Position numbers and translations under genes: made by a program. From CAIYMF01 sp943329595 (GTDB lineage Bacteria; Actinomycetota; Actinomycetes; S36-B12; CAIYMF01), in NCBI GenBank assembly GCA_943329595.2, contig CALQEM020000013.1:1-31152 (forward strand): DNA of 31,152 nucleotides, given 5' to 3'. Positions within the stretch are counted from its first letter, which is position 1. Each line of letters begins with the position of its first letter. The notes under the pieces were generated by a model, which saw nothing but the letters and a program-made list of their open reading frames with translations, had not been told where the DNA came from and made no database searches. Shown in pieces: positions 15,282 through 23,042 of this stretch.

Positions 15282-15623
15282 CTAGGAGGCTCGGCTTGAG
15301 GCCGGCATCTGAACCTCGGCCACCGCGTCGGCCTCCGCGTCGGACAGCGACTCGAACCGAGTCTTCGCCATCTCGAGCAGGCCGCGCCATGACATCACCT
15401 GAGGCCGGCGGCGCAGCAGTGCGCGACGCTCACGCTCGGTCATGCCGCCCCACACGCCAAACTCGATCCTGTTGTCGAGGGCGTCGGCCAGACACTCGGT
15501 ACGGACCGCGCAACCTAGGCAGATCGCCTTCGCTCGGTTCTGGGCCGCTCCCTGCACGAACAGCGCATCGGGATCGGTGGTGCGGCAGGCTGCTTTCGCC
15601 GACCAGTCGGCAGTCCAGGGCAT
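15282..15623 (-). CDS. whiB4: WhiB-family iron-sulfur transcription regulator (WhiB4-like)
   Basis: A 113-residue WhiB-like protein. Four cysteines bind a [4Fe-4S] cluster: Cys13, Cys35, Cys38 and Cys44 (C-X21-C-X2-C-X5-C). The G[VI]WGG turn is GVWGG at 56-60, followed by the basic stretch ERERRALLRRR expected to contact DNA. Position and sequence (CRTTDPDALFV, DNRIEFGVWGGMTER) match M. tuberculosis WhiB4 (Rv3681c), a redox-responsive regulator. It lies on the minus strand between the ArsA pair and the divergent penicillin-binding protein gene. The ATG at 15621-15623 gives a shorter N-terminus than in WhiB4, and no good ribosome binding site or -10 box lies close by. A long leader is possible, as for many whiB genes. 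Confidence 0.9.
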   Translation of the reverse strand: MPWTADWSAKAACRTTDPDALFVQGAAQNRAKAICLGCAVRTECLADALDNRIEFGVWGGMTERERRALLRRRPQVMSWRGLLEMAKTRFESLSDAEADAVAEVQMPASSRAS

Positions 15624-15892
15624 CGGAGGACATTCTCCCTCGTGACTGGCTCGGCGGCTGATCCACCGAAGCGAACGGTTGTGCCGACGCTACGCACGCC
15701 ACACCCACCCCGACAGGGTACGTTCAGCCCACTACCCATCGTACTAAAAGCCGATACACTCGCGTGAATGCCACGTTTTTCTGTGGAAAGTACTTGCAGG
15801 GGTTGAGTTTTTCGTCGCCTCGCGTGATTTCCACCTGATGGCGGGGTGGGGACTGCGCAGCGCGGAACACACGGTCTTAGGCTTGCGTCATA
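15624..15892. other. Divergent intergenic region between whiB4-like and ponA2-like genes
   Basis: These 269 bases hold no gene I can support. The part from about 15735 to 15815 is visibly richer in A and T than its surroundings (for example TACTAAAAGCC and GTTTTTCTGTGGAAAGTA). It probably carries the promoters for both divergent genes. TAGGCT at 15878-15883, nine bases before the GTG at 15893, is a -10 candidate for the penicillin-binding protein gene. No clear terminator or RNA gene is visible. Confidence 0.5.
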
Positions 15893-18208
15893 GTGGGTGT
15901 GACCTCGAACGACAGTCGATTCGGCGCGGCCCTCAGGGTTCTCGCCCACTGTGGCCTGTTCGTGGCCATCTCCGTTGTGGCTGGGGTGGTGGTCGCAGCC
16001 ATCGCCCTCCCTCTCGTGGCCCCTGCTGGAATGGCCGGGCGGGTGGCCGTCGAAGATTTCCAGTCGCTGCCGGCAGAACTCGACGTGCCCCCCCTTCCCC
16101 AGCAGTCGGTGGTGTTGGCGTCCGACGGCAGCCGGCTGGCCACCCTGTTCTTCCAGAACCGCATCGAGGTCTCCCTGGAAGAGGTCGCACCGATTATGCG
16201 GCAGGCCATCGTGGCGATCGAGGACTCGCGCTTCTACGACCATCGCGGCATCGACGTGCGCGGCACCGTACGCGCTCTCGTGTCAAATACCAGCGGCGGT
16301 ACGGTGCAGGGCGGGTCCACCCTCACCCAGCAGTACGTGAAGAACGTGTTGATCACGTCAGCGCAGACTGAGCAGGATGCCGTGGACGCGCGCTCGCGTA
16401 CCCTGCTGCGCAAGCTCAAGGAGCTCAGGTACGCCCTCGTACTCGAGCAGGAGCTCGGGAAGGACCAGATCCTCGAGCGCTACCTCAACATCGCCTACTT
16501 CGGCGCCGGCTCGTACGGAGTTGAGGCGGCGTCACGGCGGTACTTCTCCACCAGCGCCAGCCGCCTCACCCTCAGCCAGGCCGCGACGCTCGCCGGCCTC
16601 GTGCAGCAGCCGGTGGGCTACGACCCGCTGCGCAATCCCCGCGGGGCGCAGGTGAGACGCGACATGGTGCTGCGACGCATGGTCGAGACTGGAGTGATCA
16701 GCGAAGAGCAGGCCGCCACGGCGTCGAGCCGGTCGGTGACGTCGATTCTGAAGCCCCAGCAGCTACCCCCCAACGGCTGCACCACGTCGACCTCAGCTTT
16801 CTTCTGCGACTACGTACTGCGCACGATTCGCAGCGACCCCGCCTTTGGCAGCACCCCCGAGGCGCGCGACTCGCTGCTGCGCTCGGGCGGGCTCATCATC
16901 AAGACCACCCTTGACCCCCTCGCTCAACGCTCAGCTCAGGACGCTGTCGAGAAGTACATCCCCAACGATGACCCCTCGGGCAAGGCAGCTGCCCTCAGCA
17001 TGGTCCGTCCGCTCGACGGCGCAGTGTTGGCCATGACCCAGAACCGCACGTGGGGCACAAGCGGCGCTGGCCGCACCACCTACAACTACAACGTGGGCCA
17101 GAACCGAGGCGGCACCATCGGAATGCAGGCGGGATCAACCTTCAAGGTGTTCACCCTGGCGGCTGCCCTCGAGAAGGGTGTTAGCGCTGACGAGCTGATC
17201 GACTCGCAGTCTCCGGCAACCTTTGAAGGACTCACCGCCTGTGACACGAAGGCGACCTTTCCCCCCTACACGGCCCGCAACTCAACGTCGTCGGGCATCT
17301 TCGACATGCACACCGGCACCGCGTACTCGGTCAACACTTTCTACCTCGCCTTGCAGCAGCGCACCGGGCTGTGTCGACCCATCGAGATCGCCACCGCGAT
17401 GGGCGTCACCCGCGCCAACGGCGAGCCCCTGCAGGCTCTTCCGTCACAGGTTCTCGGCACCAATGAGATCACCCCACTGGCCATGGCGGGCGCCTACGCG
17501 GGCTTCGCCAACCACGGAATCTTCTGCAAGCCGTTCGTCATCTCGGGCATCACCGACCGTTACGGCACGTCGCTCGCGGTGCCCCCGGCCGACTGTCGCC
17601 AGGTGGTCACCCGCGGGGTAGCCGATGCCGTGGCAGCACTGCTGACCGGCGTGATCGACGGACCTATCCCGGGGCGCACGGGCCAGGCCATGTCGCTGGG
17701 ACGGCCGGCCGCCGGCAAGACCGGAACCACCAACGAGTCGGCGGCGGTGTGGTTCGCAGGATTCACCCCCGACGTCGCCGCCGCAGTGTGGGTGGGCGAC
17801 CCGCGGGGCGGATTTGGCAACCCGATGAAGGACCTCATCATCAACGGCACGTACTTCAGCCAGGTCTTCGGAAGTTCCCTGCCCGGGCCGATCTGGAGAG
17901 ACACCCTGCTGGCCTACCTGGCCGGAACGTTGCCCACGCCCTTCCAACTCTTCCCCGTGCAGAACATCGTGACGGGACTCTTTCTCCCGACGCCCACGCC
18001 CACTCCCACTCCCACTCCCACGCTCTCCCCCACAGCGGGGGCCACCTCGCCGCCACCCACCGAGACCAGCACCTCGCCGCCACCCACGCCCACACCGACC
18101 GTGACACCCACACCGACACCCACACCTACACCGACCGTGACGCCAACGCCGACACCCACCGAGACGCCAACACCGACACCCACCGAGACCAGCACCCCGA
18201 CGGCCTGA
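15893..18208 (+). CDS. Class A penicillin-binding protein (PonA2-like) with a long Pro/Thr tail
   Basis: A 771-residue bifunctional peptidoglycan synthase. One membrane helix (about 18-44) precedes a GT51 glycosyltransferase domain, with the catalytic Glu110 in IEDSRFYDHRGID, GGSTLTQQYVKN near 140-151, and ERYLNIAYFGAGSYGVEAAS near 195-214. The transpeptidase has AGSTFK (Ser415, Lys418), SVN at 479-481 and KTGTTNE from Lys609. The last ~73 residues are almost only Pro, Thr and Ser in PTPT runs. M. tuberculosis PonA2 instead ends with a PASTA domain, and none is visible here. Neither the GTG at 15893 nor the one at 15899 has a Shine-Dalgarno; I chose 15893 because TAGGCT lies nine bases before it. 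It diverges from whiB4-like, as in mycobacteria. Confidence 0.92.
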   Translation: MGVTSNDSRFGAALRVLAHCGLFVAISVVAGVVVAAIALPLVAPAGMAGRVAVEDFQSLPAELDVPPLPQQSVVLASDGSRLATLFFQNRIEVSLEEVAPIMRQAIVAIEDSRFYDHRGIDVRGTVRALVSNTSGGTVQGGSTLTQQYVKNVLITSAQTEQDAVDARSRTLLRKLKELRYALVLEQELGKDQILERYLNIAYFGAGSYGVEAASRRYFSTSASRLTLSQAATLAGLVQQPVGYDPLRNPRGAQVRRDMVLRRMVETGVISEEQAATASSRSVTSILKPQQLPPNGCTTSTSAFFCDYVLRTIRSDPAFGSTPEARDSLLRSGGLIIKTTLDPLAQRSAQDAVEKYIPNDDPSGKAAALSMVRPLDGAVLAMTQNRTWGTSGAGRTTYNYNVGQNRGGTIGMQAGSTFKVFTLAAALEKGVSADELIDSQSPATFEGLTACDTKATFPPYTARNSTSSGIFDMHTGTAYSVNTFYLALQQRTGLCRPIEIATAMGVTRANGEPLQALPSQVLGTNEITPLAMAGAYAGFANHGIFCKPFVISGITDRYGTSLAVPPADCRQVVTRGVADAVAALLTGVIDGPIPGRTGQAMSLGRPAAGKTGTTNESAAVWFAGFTPDVAAAVWVGDPRGGFGNPMKDLIINGTYFSQVFGSSLPGPIWRDTLLAYLAGTLPTPFQLFPVQNIVTGLFLPTPTPTPTPTPTLSPTAGATSPPPTETSTSPPPTPTPTVTPTPTPTPTPTVTPTPTPTETPTPTPTETSTPTA
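17988..18205 (+). repeat. Low-complexity Pro/Thr-coding tandem repeat at the 3' end of the penicillin-binding protein gene
   Basis: Six- and twelve-base units of the CCCAC(A/T)CC(G/C)AC type repeat imperfectly and encode PTPTPT runs with TVTPT and TETPT/TETST variants. It is in frame and part of the gene. Such stretches are prone to slippage, so the tail length may vary between strains. Confidence 0.85.
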
Positions 18209-18215
18209 GACTGCG

Positions 18216-18680
18216 TCAGGTTCCTAACGCAGAGCGCACGGAGGCCGCCACCACCGCGCCGTCGGCGCGGCCGGCGATCTGGGGCTGCAGGACCTTCATC
18301 ACCGCCCCCATGGCCTTCATGCCCTCGAGTCCATCGGACTGTGCCTGGGTCACCGCGTCGGCCACGAGGCGCGCCAACTCATCGTCAGTGAGCGCCTCGG
18401 GCAGGTAGTCCGACAGCACCGCGAGTTCGGCGCGCTCGATGTCGACTAGCTCCTGCCTGCCCGCCGTGGAGTATGCCTCGATCGACTCACGCCTTTTCTT
18501 GGCCTCGCGGCCCAGTACCAGCACGACGTCATCGTCGCTGAGAACGCGGGATTCCTTACCCGCAACCTCCTCGTTCGTCAGCGCCGCCAGCGCCATGCGA
18601 AGCGTGGCCGATCGCACTGAATCACGCGCACGAATCGCCTCGGTCAGATCGTCCTGCAGTCGCTGCTTCATGTCAGTCAT
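18216..18680 (-). CDS. GatB/YqeY domain protein
   Basis: A 154-residue YqeY-family protein. It starts MTDMKQRLQDDLTEAIRARD and has TLRMALAALTNEEV, REAKKRRESIEAY and LSDYLPEALTDDEL, all typical of the family. It ends with the small helical domain (MKAMGAVMKVLQPQIAGRADG) that is homologous to the tail of the GatB amidotransferase subunit. That domain binds tRNA in GatB; the role of free-standing YqeY proteins is not established, though tRNA-dependent amidation is often suggested. It converges on the penicillin-binding protein gene with only seven bases between the stops. The ATG at 18678-18680 has GAGAAT six bases upstream, close to the leaderless pattern seen elsewhere here. Confidence 0.93.
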   Translation of the reverse strand: MTDMKQRLQDDLTEAIRARDSVRSATLRMALAALTNEEVAGKESRVLSDDDVVLVLGREAKKRRESIEAYSTAGRQELVDIERAELAVLSDYLPEALTDDELARLVADAVTQAQSDGLEGMKAMGAVMKVLQPQIAGRADGAVVAASVRSALGT

Positions 18681-18782
18681 GGCCCCATTCTCGCATCGGA
18701 CCCGTGCCCCACCCCCACCCCGACGAGCGCACGCGCCAATCTGAGCCAGCCTGAGCTACCGATGCCGTGGCAGACTCGTGCC

Positions 18783-19670
18783 ATGAGCACCCTGAGGAGA
18801 CTGGCGGTTGGTGCCGCCGTGACAGGTGCCGCGTGCGTGGCGTACGGAGCCGGCTACGAGGTGCACTCCTTCCGTTTGCGACGCATCGACATTCCGGCAC
18901 TTCCTGCCGGCCAACCGCCCGTGACGCTGCTGCACATCAGCGACCTGCACCTCACCCCCGGGCAACGCCGCAAGGTCGAGTGGGTCCAACGGCTCGCTCT
19001 GCTGAATCCGGACGCGGTCGTAGTGACGGGTGACTTCCTGAGTCACCCTGAGGCGGTGCCGACGGCAATGGAGGCACTCGACCCTCTGTTCGCTCGGCCC
19101 GGCATGTTCGTCTTCGGCTCCAACGACTATTTCGCCCCGACCCTGAAGAACCCGGCCCGCTACCTGTTTCCCGACCGCGACCGCCGGCTGCTCGGGGCGC
19201 CGCTGCCCTGGCGCGACCTGCGCGACGGACTTGTCTCGGCCGGGTGGTACAACCTCAACAACGCGCGAGTCACCGTGAAGGTCGACGGTCGCGAGTGGGA
19301 CGTTCGCGGTGTGAACGACCCACACATTAAGACCGACCGCTACGACGAGGTCGCCGGCGAGTTCGATGCGGCTGCTGACCTGGCCCTGGGGGTGGTGCAC
19401 GCCCCCTACCGACGTGTTCTCAACGCTATGAGCGGCGATGGTGCGGGCCTGATTCTGGCTGGCCACACGCACGGCGGACAGCTCGCCATTCCGGGTTTCG
19501 GCGCACTGGTGACCAACTGCGACCTCGACCGCCGCAAGGCCAAGGGAGTTCACCGTCACGACGACTCGTGGGTGCACGTGTCAGCGGGCCTCGGCACGTC
19601 GCGTTACGCGCCCATCCGGTTCGCCTGCCCTCCGGAGGCCACCCTCCTCACCCTGCGCTCAGCGGGCTGA
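18783..19670 (+). CDS. Calcineurin-like metallophosphoesterase (Rv3683 type)
   Basis: A 295-residue metallophosphoesterase with an N-terminal hydrophobic helix (about 5-25), probably a membrane anchor or uncleaved signal. Metal-site motifs are in order: HISDLHL with Asp54 and His56, TGDF with Asp84, GSNDYF with Asn114, VVHAPYR with His206, and GHTHGG at 227-232. The usual GNHD is GSND here, so the catalytic His is replaced by Asp; I recall this variant from actinobacterial relatives. The group includes lipid-headgroup and nucleotide phosphodiesterases; the substrate is unknown. I chose the ATG at 18783-18785 over an upstream ATG at 18762. CAGACT lies six bases before it, near the leaderless consensus. 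The position after ponA2/yqeY matches mycobacterial gene order. Confidence 0.88.
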   Translation: MSTLRRLAVGAAVTGAACVAYGAGYEVHSFRLRRIDIPALPAGQPPVTLLHISDLHLTPGQRRKVEWVQRLALLNPDAVVVTGDFLSHPEAVPTAMEALDPLFARPGMFVFGSNDYFAPTLKNPARYLFPDRDRRLLGAPLPWRDLRDGLVSAGWYNLNNARVTVKVDGREWDVRGVNDPHIKTDRYDEVAGEFDAAADLALGVVHAPYRRVLNAMSGDGAGLILAGHTHGGQLAIPGFGALVTNCDLDRRKAKGVHRHDDSWVHVSAGLGTSRYAPIRFACPPEATLLTLRSAG

Positions 19671-19680
19671 GCCGCTCGGA

Positions 19681-19686
19681 TAGAGT
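19681..19686 (+). promoter_or_regulatory. Putative -10 box of the tRNA-Pro gene
   Basis: TAGAGT fits TANNNT and lies 13 bases before the mature 5' end at 19700, a usual distance for a short 5' leader. No good -35 hexamer is visible 17 bases upstream, so this is tentative. Confidence 0.35.
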
Positions 19687-19699
19687 CAACGAGCACATC

Positions 19700-19773
<74 letters not shown>

Positions 19774-19783
19774 CGGTTGTGAG

Positions 19784-19815
19784 ATCCCGGGACATCCCCA
19801 CTGATGTCCCGGGAT
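19784..19815. terminator. Perfect 12-bp inverted repeat downstream of tRNA-Pro
   Basis: ATCCCGGGACAT (19784-19795), an eight-base loop, then ATGTCCCGGGAT (19804-19815). The hairpin starts 11 bases after the tRNA and lies 60 bases beyond the stop of the convergent wzt gene, so it could end transcription from both sides. No clear T-run follows on either strand, which is common for actinobacterial terminators. A protein-binding palindrome is the alternative. Confidence 0.6.
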
Positions 19816-19874
19816 TCTGCCGTTTCTGGGGTGAACTCGGTGACAACGCCGACCGCAGAGGCACGGCGCAGGAG

Positions 19875-20771
19875 TCAGCCCGCGGCGCCAGCCTGACGTC
19901 CGAGGTGCGAGTTCATGTCCTTCTCGTACTCCTTGATGACGGTTTCGGCGTCACCATCCATCACGATCTTGCCCTGCTCCATCCAGATGGCACGCTGACA
20001 GGTCTCGCGCACCACGCCGGTGGAGTGGCTCACGAGAAACACGGTGCCCGCGTGGTCGCGCAACTCGCGGATACGCTGCGAACTGCGCGCCTTGAAGTCG
20101 GCGTCACCGGTGGCCAAGGCCTCGTCGATGAGCAGGATGTCGTGAGTCACGCTGGCAGCGATGGCAAAGCGAAGCCGAGCCTTCATGCCCGATGAGTAGG
20201 TGGTCATGGGCATGGAGATGAAGCGTCCGATTCCGGCGAATTCGGCGATCTCCTCAACCCTCAGGTCGGCCTCCTCGGGAGACATGCCGAGGGCCAGCGC
20301 GCCCAACCTGATGTTGCGCTCGCCTGTGAGCGTGCTGACCAGGGCGCCCCCCACGCTGAGCAGAGCCGGCTGCGCACTGGTGTAGACGCGACCCTTGGTG
20401 GGCGGCAGGAGCCCAGCAATGCCCTTGAGAATCGTCGACTTGCCGCTGCCGTTGCGACCGAGAAGACCGATGGCCTCACCCTTGTGCGCCACGAACGAGA
20501 CCCCCCGCACGGCCTTGACGTATTGGATTCCGGGGCCGGCGCCGCCCTTACCAGTGAGTCGGCGCCTCAACGCCTGTGCCGTCGCGACGCCGGGCACCGA
20601 GGTCTTTGCGCCACCATTGCCCTGCACCCGGTAGGTAATGAACACGTCGTCGACGATGACGGTGGGGTCTCCGAGCTCGAGCGGCTTAGACCGCACACCG
20701 TTCGACACCGGCCCGGTTGACATTGCTCTATCGTCGAAATCTTCCTCGGACAGCACGGGGAGGTCAGCCAC
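19875..20771 (-). CDS. wzt: Polysaccharide ABC exporter, ATP-binding subunit (Wzt/TagH/RfbE type)
   Basis: A 298-residue ABC ATPase. The Walker A is GRNGSGKS at 105-112, the ABC signature YSSGMKAR at 192-199, Walker B ILLIDEA at 212-218 and the switch His249 in LVSHS. YSSGM and ILLIDEALATGD are characteristic of the polysaccharide/teichoic acid exporters. It lacks the long C-terminal carbohydrate-binding domain of O-antigen Wzt proteins, so it resembles the short KpsT, TagH or mycobacterial RfbE kind. About 35 residues precede the ABC fold. A later start, Met17, is possible. The GTG at 20769-20771 overlaps the end of wzm by eight bases. It powers export of the glycan made by the neighbouring genes. 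Confidence 0.93.
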   Translation of the reverse strand: MADLPVLSEEDFDDRAMSTGPVSNGVRSKPLELGDPTVIVDDVFITYRVQGNGGAKTSVPGVATAQALRRRLTGKGGAGPGIQYVKAVRGVSFVAHKGEAIGLLGRNGSGKSTILKGIAGLLPPTKGRVYTSAQPALLSVGGALVSTLTGERNIRLGALALGMSPEEADLRVEEIAEFAGIGRFISMPMTTYSSGMKARLRFAIAASVTHDILLIDEALATGDADFKARSSQRIRELRDHAGTVFLVSHSTGVVRETCQRAIWMEQGKIVMDGDAETVIKEYEKDMNSHLGRQAGAAG

Positions 20772-21645
20772 GGCCGTACCTCTCCTCGGCCTTCCAGAAG
20801 TAGATGAAGCCCACCAGCAGCATGCCGATGCCCCAGCCGACCGCGAGGTACCAGGTGATTGCCGGCACCGAGTAACTCTCGAGCAGGGCGTCGCGGGCGA
20901 GTTCGATGTAGACGGCCATCGGGTTAACCGTGAAGGCGAACTTCACGAAGTCGCCCTTGTCCTCGATGAACGTCGAGATGGGGTACATCACACCCGACAG
21001 GTAGGTCCAGGTGCGCAGCAGAAACGGGAGCAGTTTGGCAACGTCGCGCACGCGGGTGGTAAGGCGCGCGACCACCATCGCGAGCCCGAAGTTGAACATC
21101 GATTGGAACAGGATCGCCGGAATCAGTAGCAGCCACGCCCACGTGATGGGCTGGCCGGTGAGCACCACGATGATGCAGCAAATCAGCATGCTGGTGCGGA
21201 GCAGTCGGAAGTTCTGCACCAGATCGGCAAGGGGCATGATCGCGCGGGGGAAGTGGAAGCTGCGGATCATGCCCATGTTGCGAGTAACCGATTTGGATCC
21301 GCTGAGCACCACCGAGTGGGTGTAGCTGTTGATGAAGACGCCGATCACCAGGAAGGCCAGGAAGTTGGGAACGCTCTTATTACCCCCCAGAATGATGCCA
21401 AACACGAGGTAGTAAATAGCGACCGAGAAGAGCGGGTTGAGCACCTCCCAGAGTCGTCCGAGGCGGCTCTCGGTGTTGGCCGCCTGGCCGCGAGCACGCG
21501 CATACTCGACGATGAAGTGCCGGCGGTCCCAGATCTGCTTGATGTACCTCGTCAGCGAGGGCCGCACACCGATGGGCTTGAGCCCGTACTCGCGCGCCAG
21601 AGCGCGCAGCTCGGAATCAGGCGGGACCGTGGTGTCGGCACTCAC
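20764..21645 (-). CDS. wzm: Polysaccharide ABC exporter, permease subunit (Wzm/TagG/RfbD type)
   Basis: A 293-residue ABC-2 permease. After a soluble N-terminus of about 65 residues (with YIKQIWDRRHFIVEYAR) come six hydrophobic segments, beginning LWEVLNPLFSVAIYYLVFGI and ending WYLAVGWGIGMLLVGFIYFW. The stretch RLGRLWEVLNPL is the family hallmark, and MRSFHFPRAIMPL matches the loop between the second and third segments. It forms a channel with Wzt that moves undecaprenyl-linked polysaccharide across the membrane. The GTG start (21643-21645) overlaps the wecC stop, and its own stop overlaps the wzt start, so wecC-wzm-wzt is one translation-coupled unit. Confidence 0.93.
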   Translation of the reverse strand: MSADTTVPPDSELRALAREYGLKPIGVRPSLTRYIKQIWDRRHFIVEYARARGQAANTESRLGRLWEVLNPLFSVAIYYLVFGIILGGNKSVPNFLAFLVIGVFINSYTHSVVLSGSKSVTRNMGMIRSFHFPRAIMPLADLVQNFRLLRTSMLICCIIVVLTGQPITWAWLLLIPAILFQSMFNFGLAMVVARLTTRVRDVAKLLPFLLRTWTYLSGVMYPISTFIEDKGDFVKFAFTVNPMAVYIELARDALLESYSVPAITWYLAVGWGIGMLLVGFIYFWKAEERYGRG

Positions 21646-22901
21646 AGGCGCACCGTGACGTCGTCGCGGCTGACTCCGCGAGTGTCGAACAGCACCCGGG
21701 CCGCTACCGCGAGGTGCTCGGGGTTGTAGTCACGGTGGGCCTGAAGCAAAATCGTGAGGTCGGCCGACCCGAGTGCCACATCGAGGTCAGGCACCCGGGT
21801 GAGGCTCTGCCCGACAAGTGTCCACTCCTCAACCTTGGGGTCGTGGAATTGCACGTCGGCCCCCAAGGCCATGAGGGCCCGGGCGACCGGCTGAGCCGGA
21901 CTTTCACGCTGGTCAGCGATATCGGGCTTGTAGGTGACGCCCAGCAGCAGGATGGTGGAGCCCCGTACGGCCTGACCGTGGTCGTTCAGGATGTCCTGCG
22001 CCCTGCGCGCGACGTACGCGGGCATTCCGGCATTGATCTCCTGCGCCAGCTCGACGAAGCGGAACGGGTAGCCCAGCTTGGAGCGCACGCGATGGCTGAG
22101 GTAGTTGGGGTCGATGGGAATGCAGTGCCCACCCACCCCCGGCCCCGGGTAGAAGGCCTGAAATCCGAAGGGCTTGGTCGACGCGCAGCGGATGACGTCC
22201 CACAGGTCGATGTCGAGCTCCTGACAGAACTTCGCCATCTCGTTGACCAGGGCGATGTTGATGTGTCGGTAGGTGTTCTCGAGCAGCTTGGCCATCTCAG
22301 CCTCGCGCGTGCCAGCTGCCGGAACCACGGTGTCGACGAAGCGCGTGTAGAGGGCGATGGCGGCCTGGGTGCAGGCGATGGTGTGACCCCCGACCACCTT
22401 GGGCGTGTTGCGCATTCCGTAGGTGGGGTTGCCCGGATCGATGCGCTCGGGGCTGAAAGCGAGGTGGAAGTCGACCCCGGCAACGAGCCCACCCGCCTCG
22501 AGGAGTGGGCGAATCTCTTCGTCGGTGGTTCCGGGGTAGGTGGTCGACTCGAGCACCACGAGCATTCCGGGGTGCACATGCTGGGCAATCACGCGGGTGG
22601 CACTGAGCACCGCCGACAGGTCGGGCCCACCCTCGGCCGACAGCGGAGTTGGCACACACACGACAACGGCGTCGGCGTCGGCCAGGACGGCGGCGTCGGA
22701 GGTGACCTCAAAGCCTGCGGCCAGCATGTCGACGATCGCGTCGTCGGAGAGGTCATCGACATGCGACCTGCCAGCGCGCAGGCCGGTCACGACCCGCTCG
22801 GATACGTCGAGTCCCACGACCGACAGTCCCGAACGCACCGCTTCCTGCGCCAGTGGCAGGCCTACGTACCCCAGCCCGATGACGACAATGTCGACCGACA
22901 C
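21642..22901 (-). CDS. wecC: UDP-N-acetyl-D-mannosamine/UDP-sugar 6-dehydrogenase
   Basis: A 419-residue NAD-dependent nucleotide-sugar dehydrogenase. The NAD-binding loop is GLGYVGLPLA at 9-18. ESTTYPGTT is at 118-126. The catalytic Cys260 sits in GPGVGGHCIPIDP at 253-265, and LLGVTYKPDIADQRESPA at 319-336 belongs to the C-terminal UDP-binding domain. It oxidises C6 of the sugar to a carboxylate in two steps, giving a uronic acid. Because wecB lies in the same locus, UDP-ManNAc to UDP-ManNAcA is the likely reaction, but UDP-GlcNAc or UDP-Glc cannot be excluded. I chose the GTG at 22899-22901 since GGGAG lies five bases upstream and the fold starts at once; open frame continues to 23012. Confidence 0.9.
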   Translation of the reverse strand: MSVDIVVIGLGYVGLPLAQEAVRSGLSVVGLDVSERVVTGLRAGRSHVDDLSDDAIVDMLAAGFEVTSDAAVLADADAVVVCVPTPLSAEGGPDLSAVLSATRVIAQHVHPGMLVVLESTTYPGTTDEEIRPLLEAGGLVAGVDFHLAFSPERIDPGNPTYGMRNTPKVVGGHTIACTQAAIALYTRFVDTVVPAAGTREAEMAKLLENTYRHINIALVNEMAKFCQELDIDLWDVIRCASTKPFGFQAFYPGPGVGGHCIPIDPNYLSHRVRSKLGYPFRFVELAQEINAGMPAYVARRAQDILNDHGQAVRGSTILLLGVTYKPDIADQRESPAQPVARALMALGADVQFHDPKVEEWTLVGQSLTRVPDLDVALGSADLTILLQAHRDYNPEHLAVAARVLFDTRGVSRDDVTVRL

Positions 22902-23042
22902 GATGACTCCCAGTGAGGCTCGGCAGGGCGATCCTGCTGGCACCCATTCACTGTATTGTCTCAGACTCTGCAGCCATGGATTGCCGCCCGGTGCGGCCGG
23001 GAAGGACGGCACTGCGCCGGGCCTTCGCCACGCCTGAGCTGA
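22902..23042. other. Intergenic gap upstream of wecC
   Basis: These 141 bases separate the lyase gene stop from the wecC start. On the minus strand they contain GGGAG, the wecC ribosome binding site, and TACAGT about 50 bases before the GTG as a possible -10 box. A weak CCCGG/CCGGG hairpin near 22987-23001 could be a terminator for the lyase gene. None of these is strong. Confidence 0.3.

Noticed and set aside
17914..18195. Minus-strand open frame of VGVGV repeats
   Set aside because: It is the antisense of the Pro/Thr-coding tail of the penicillin-binding protein gene, made open by the repeat composition.
17988..18205. Possible CRISPR array or minisatellite
   Set aside because: The units are 6-12 bases, in frame, and encode PT repeats; there are no unique spacers of constant length.
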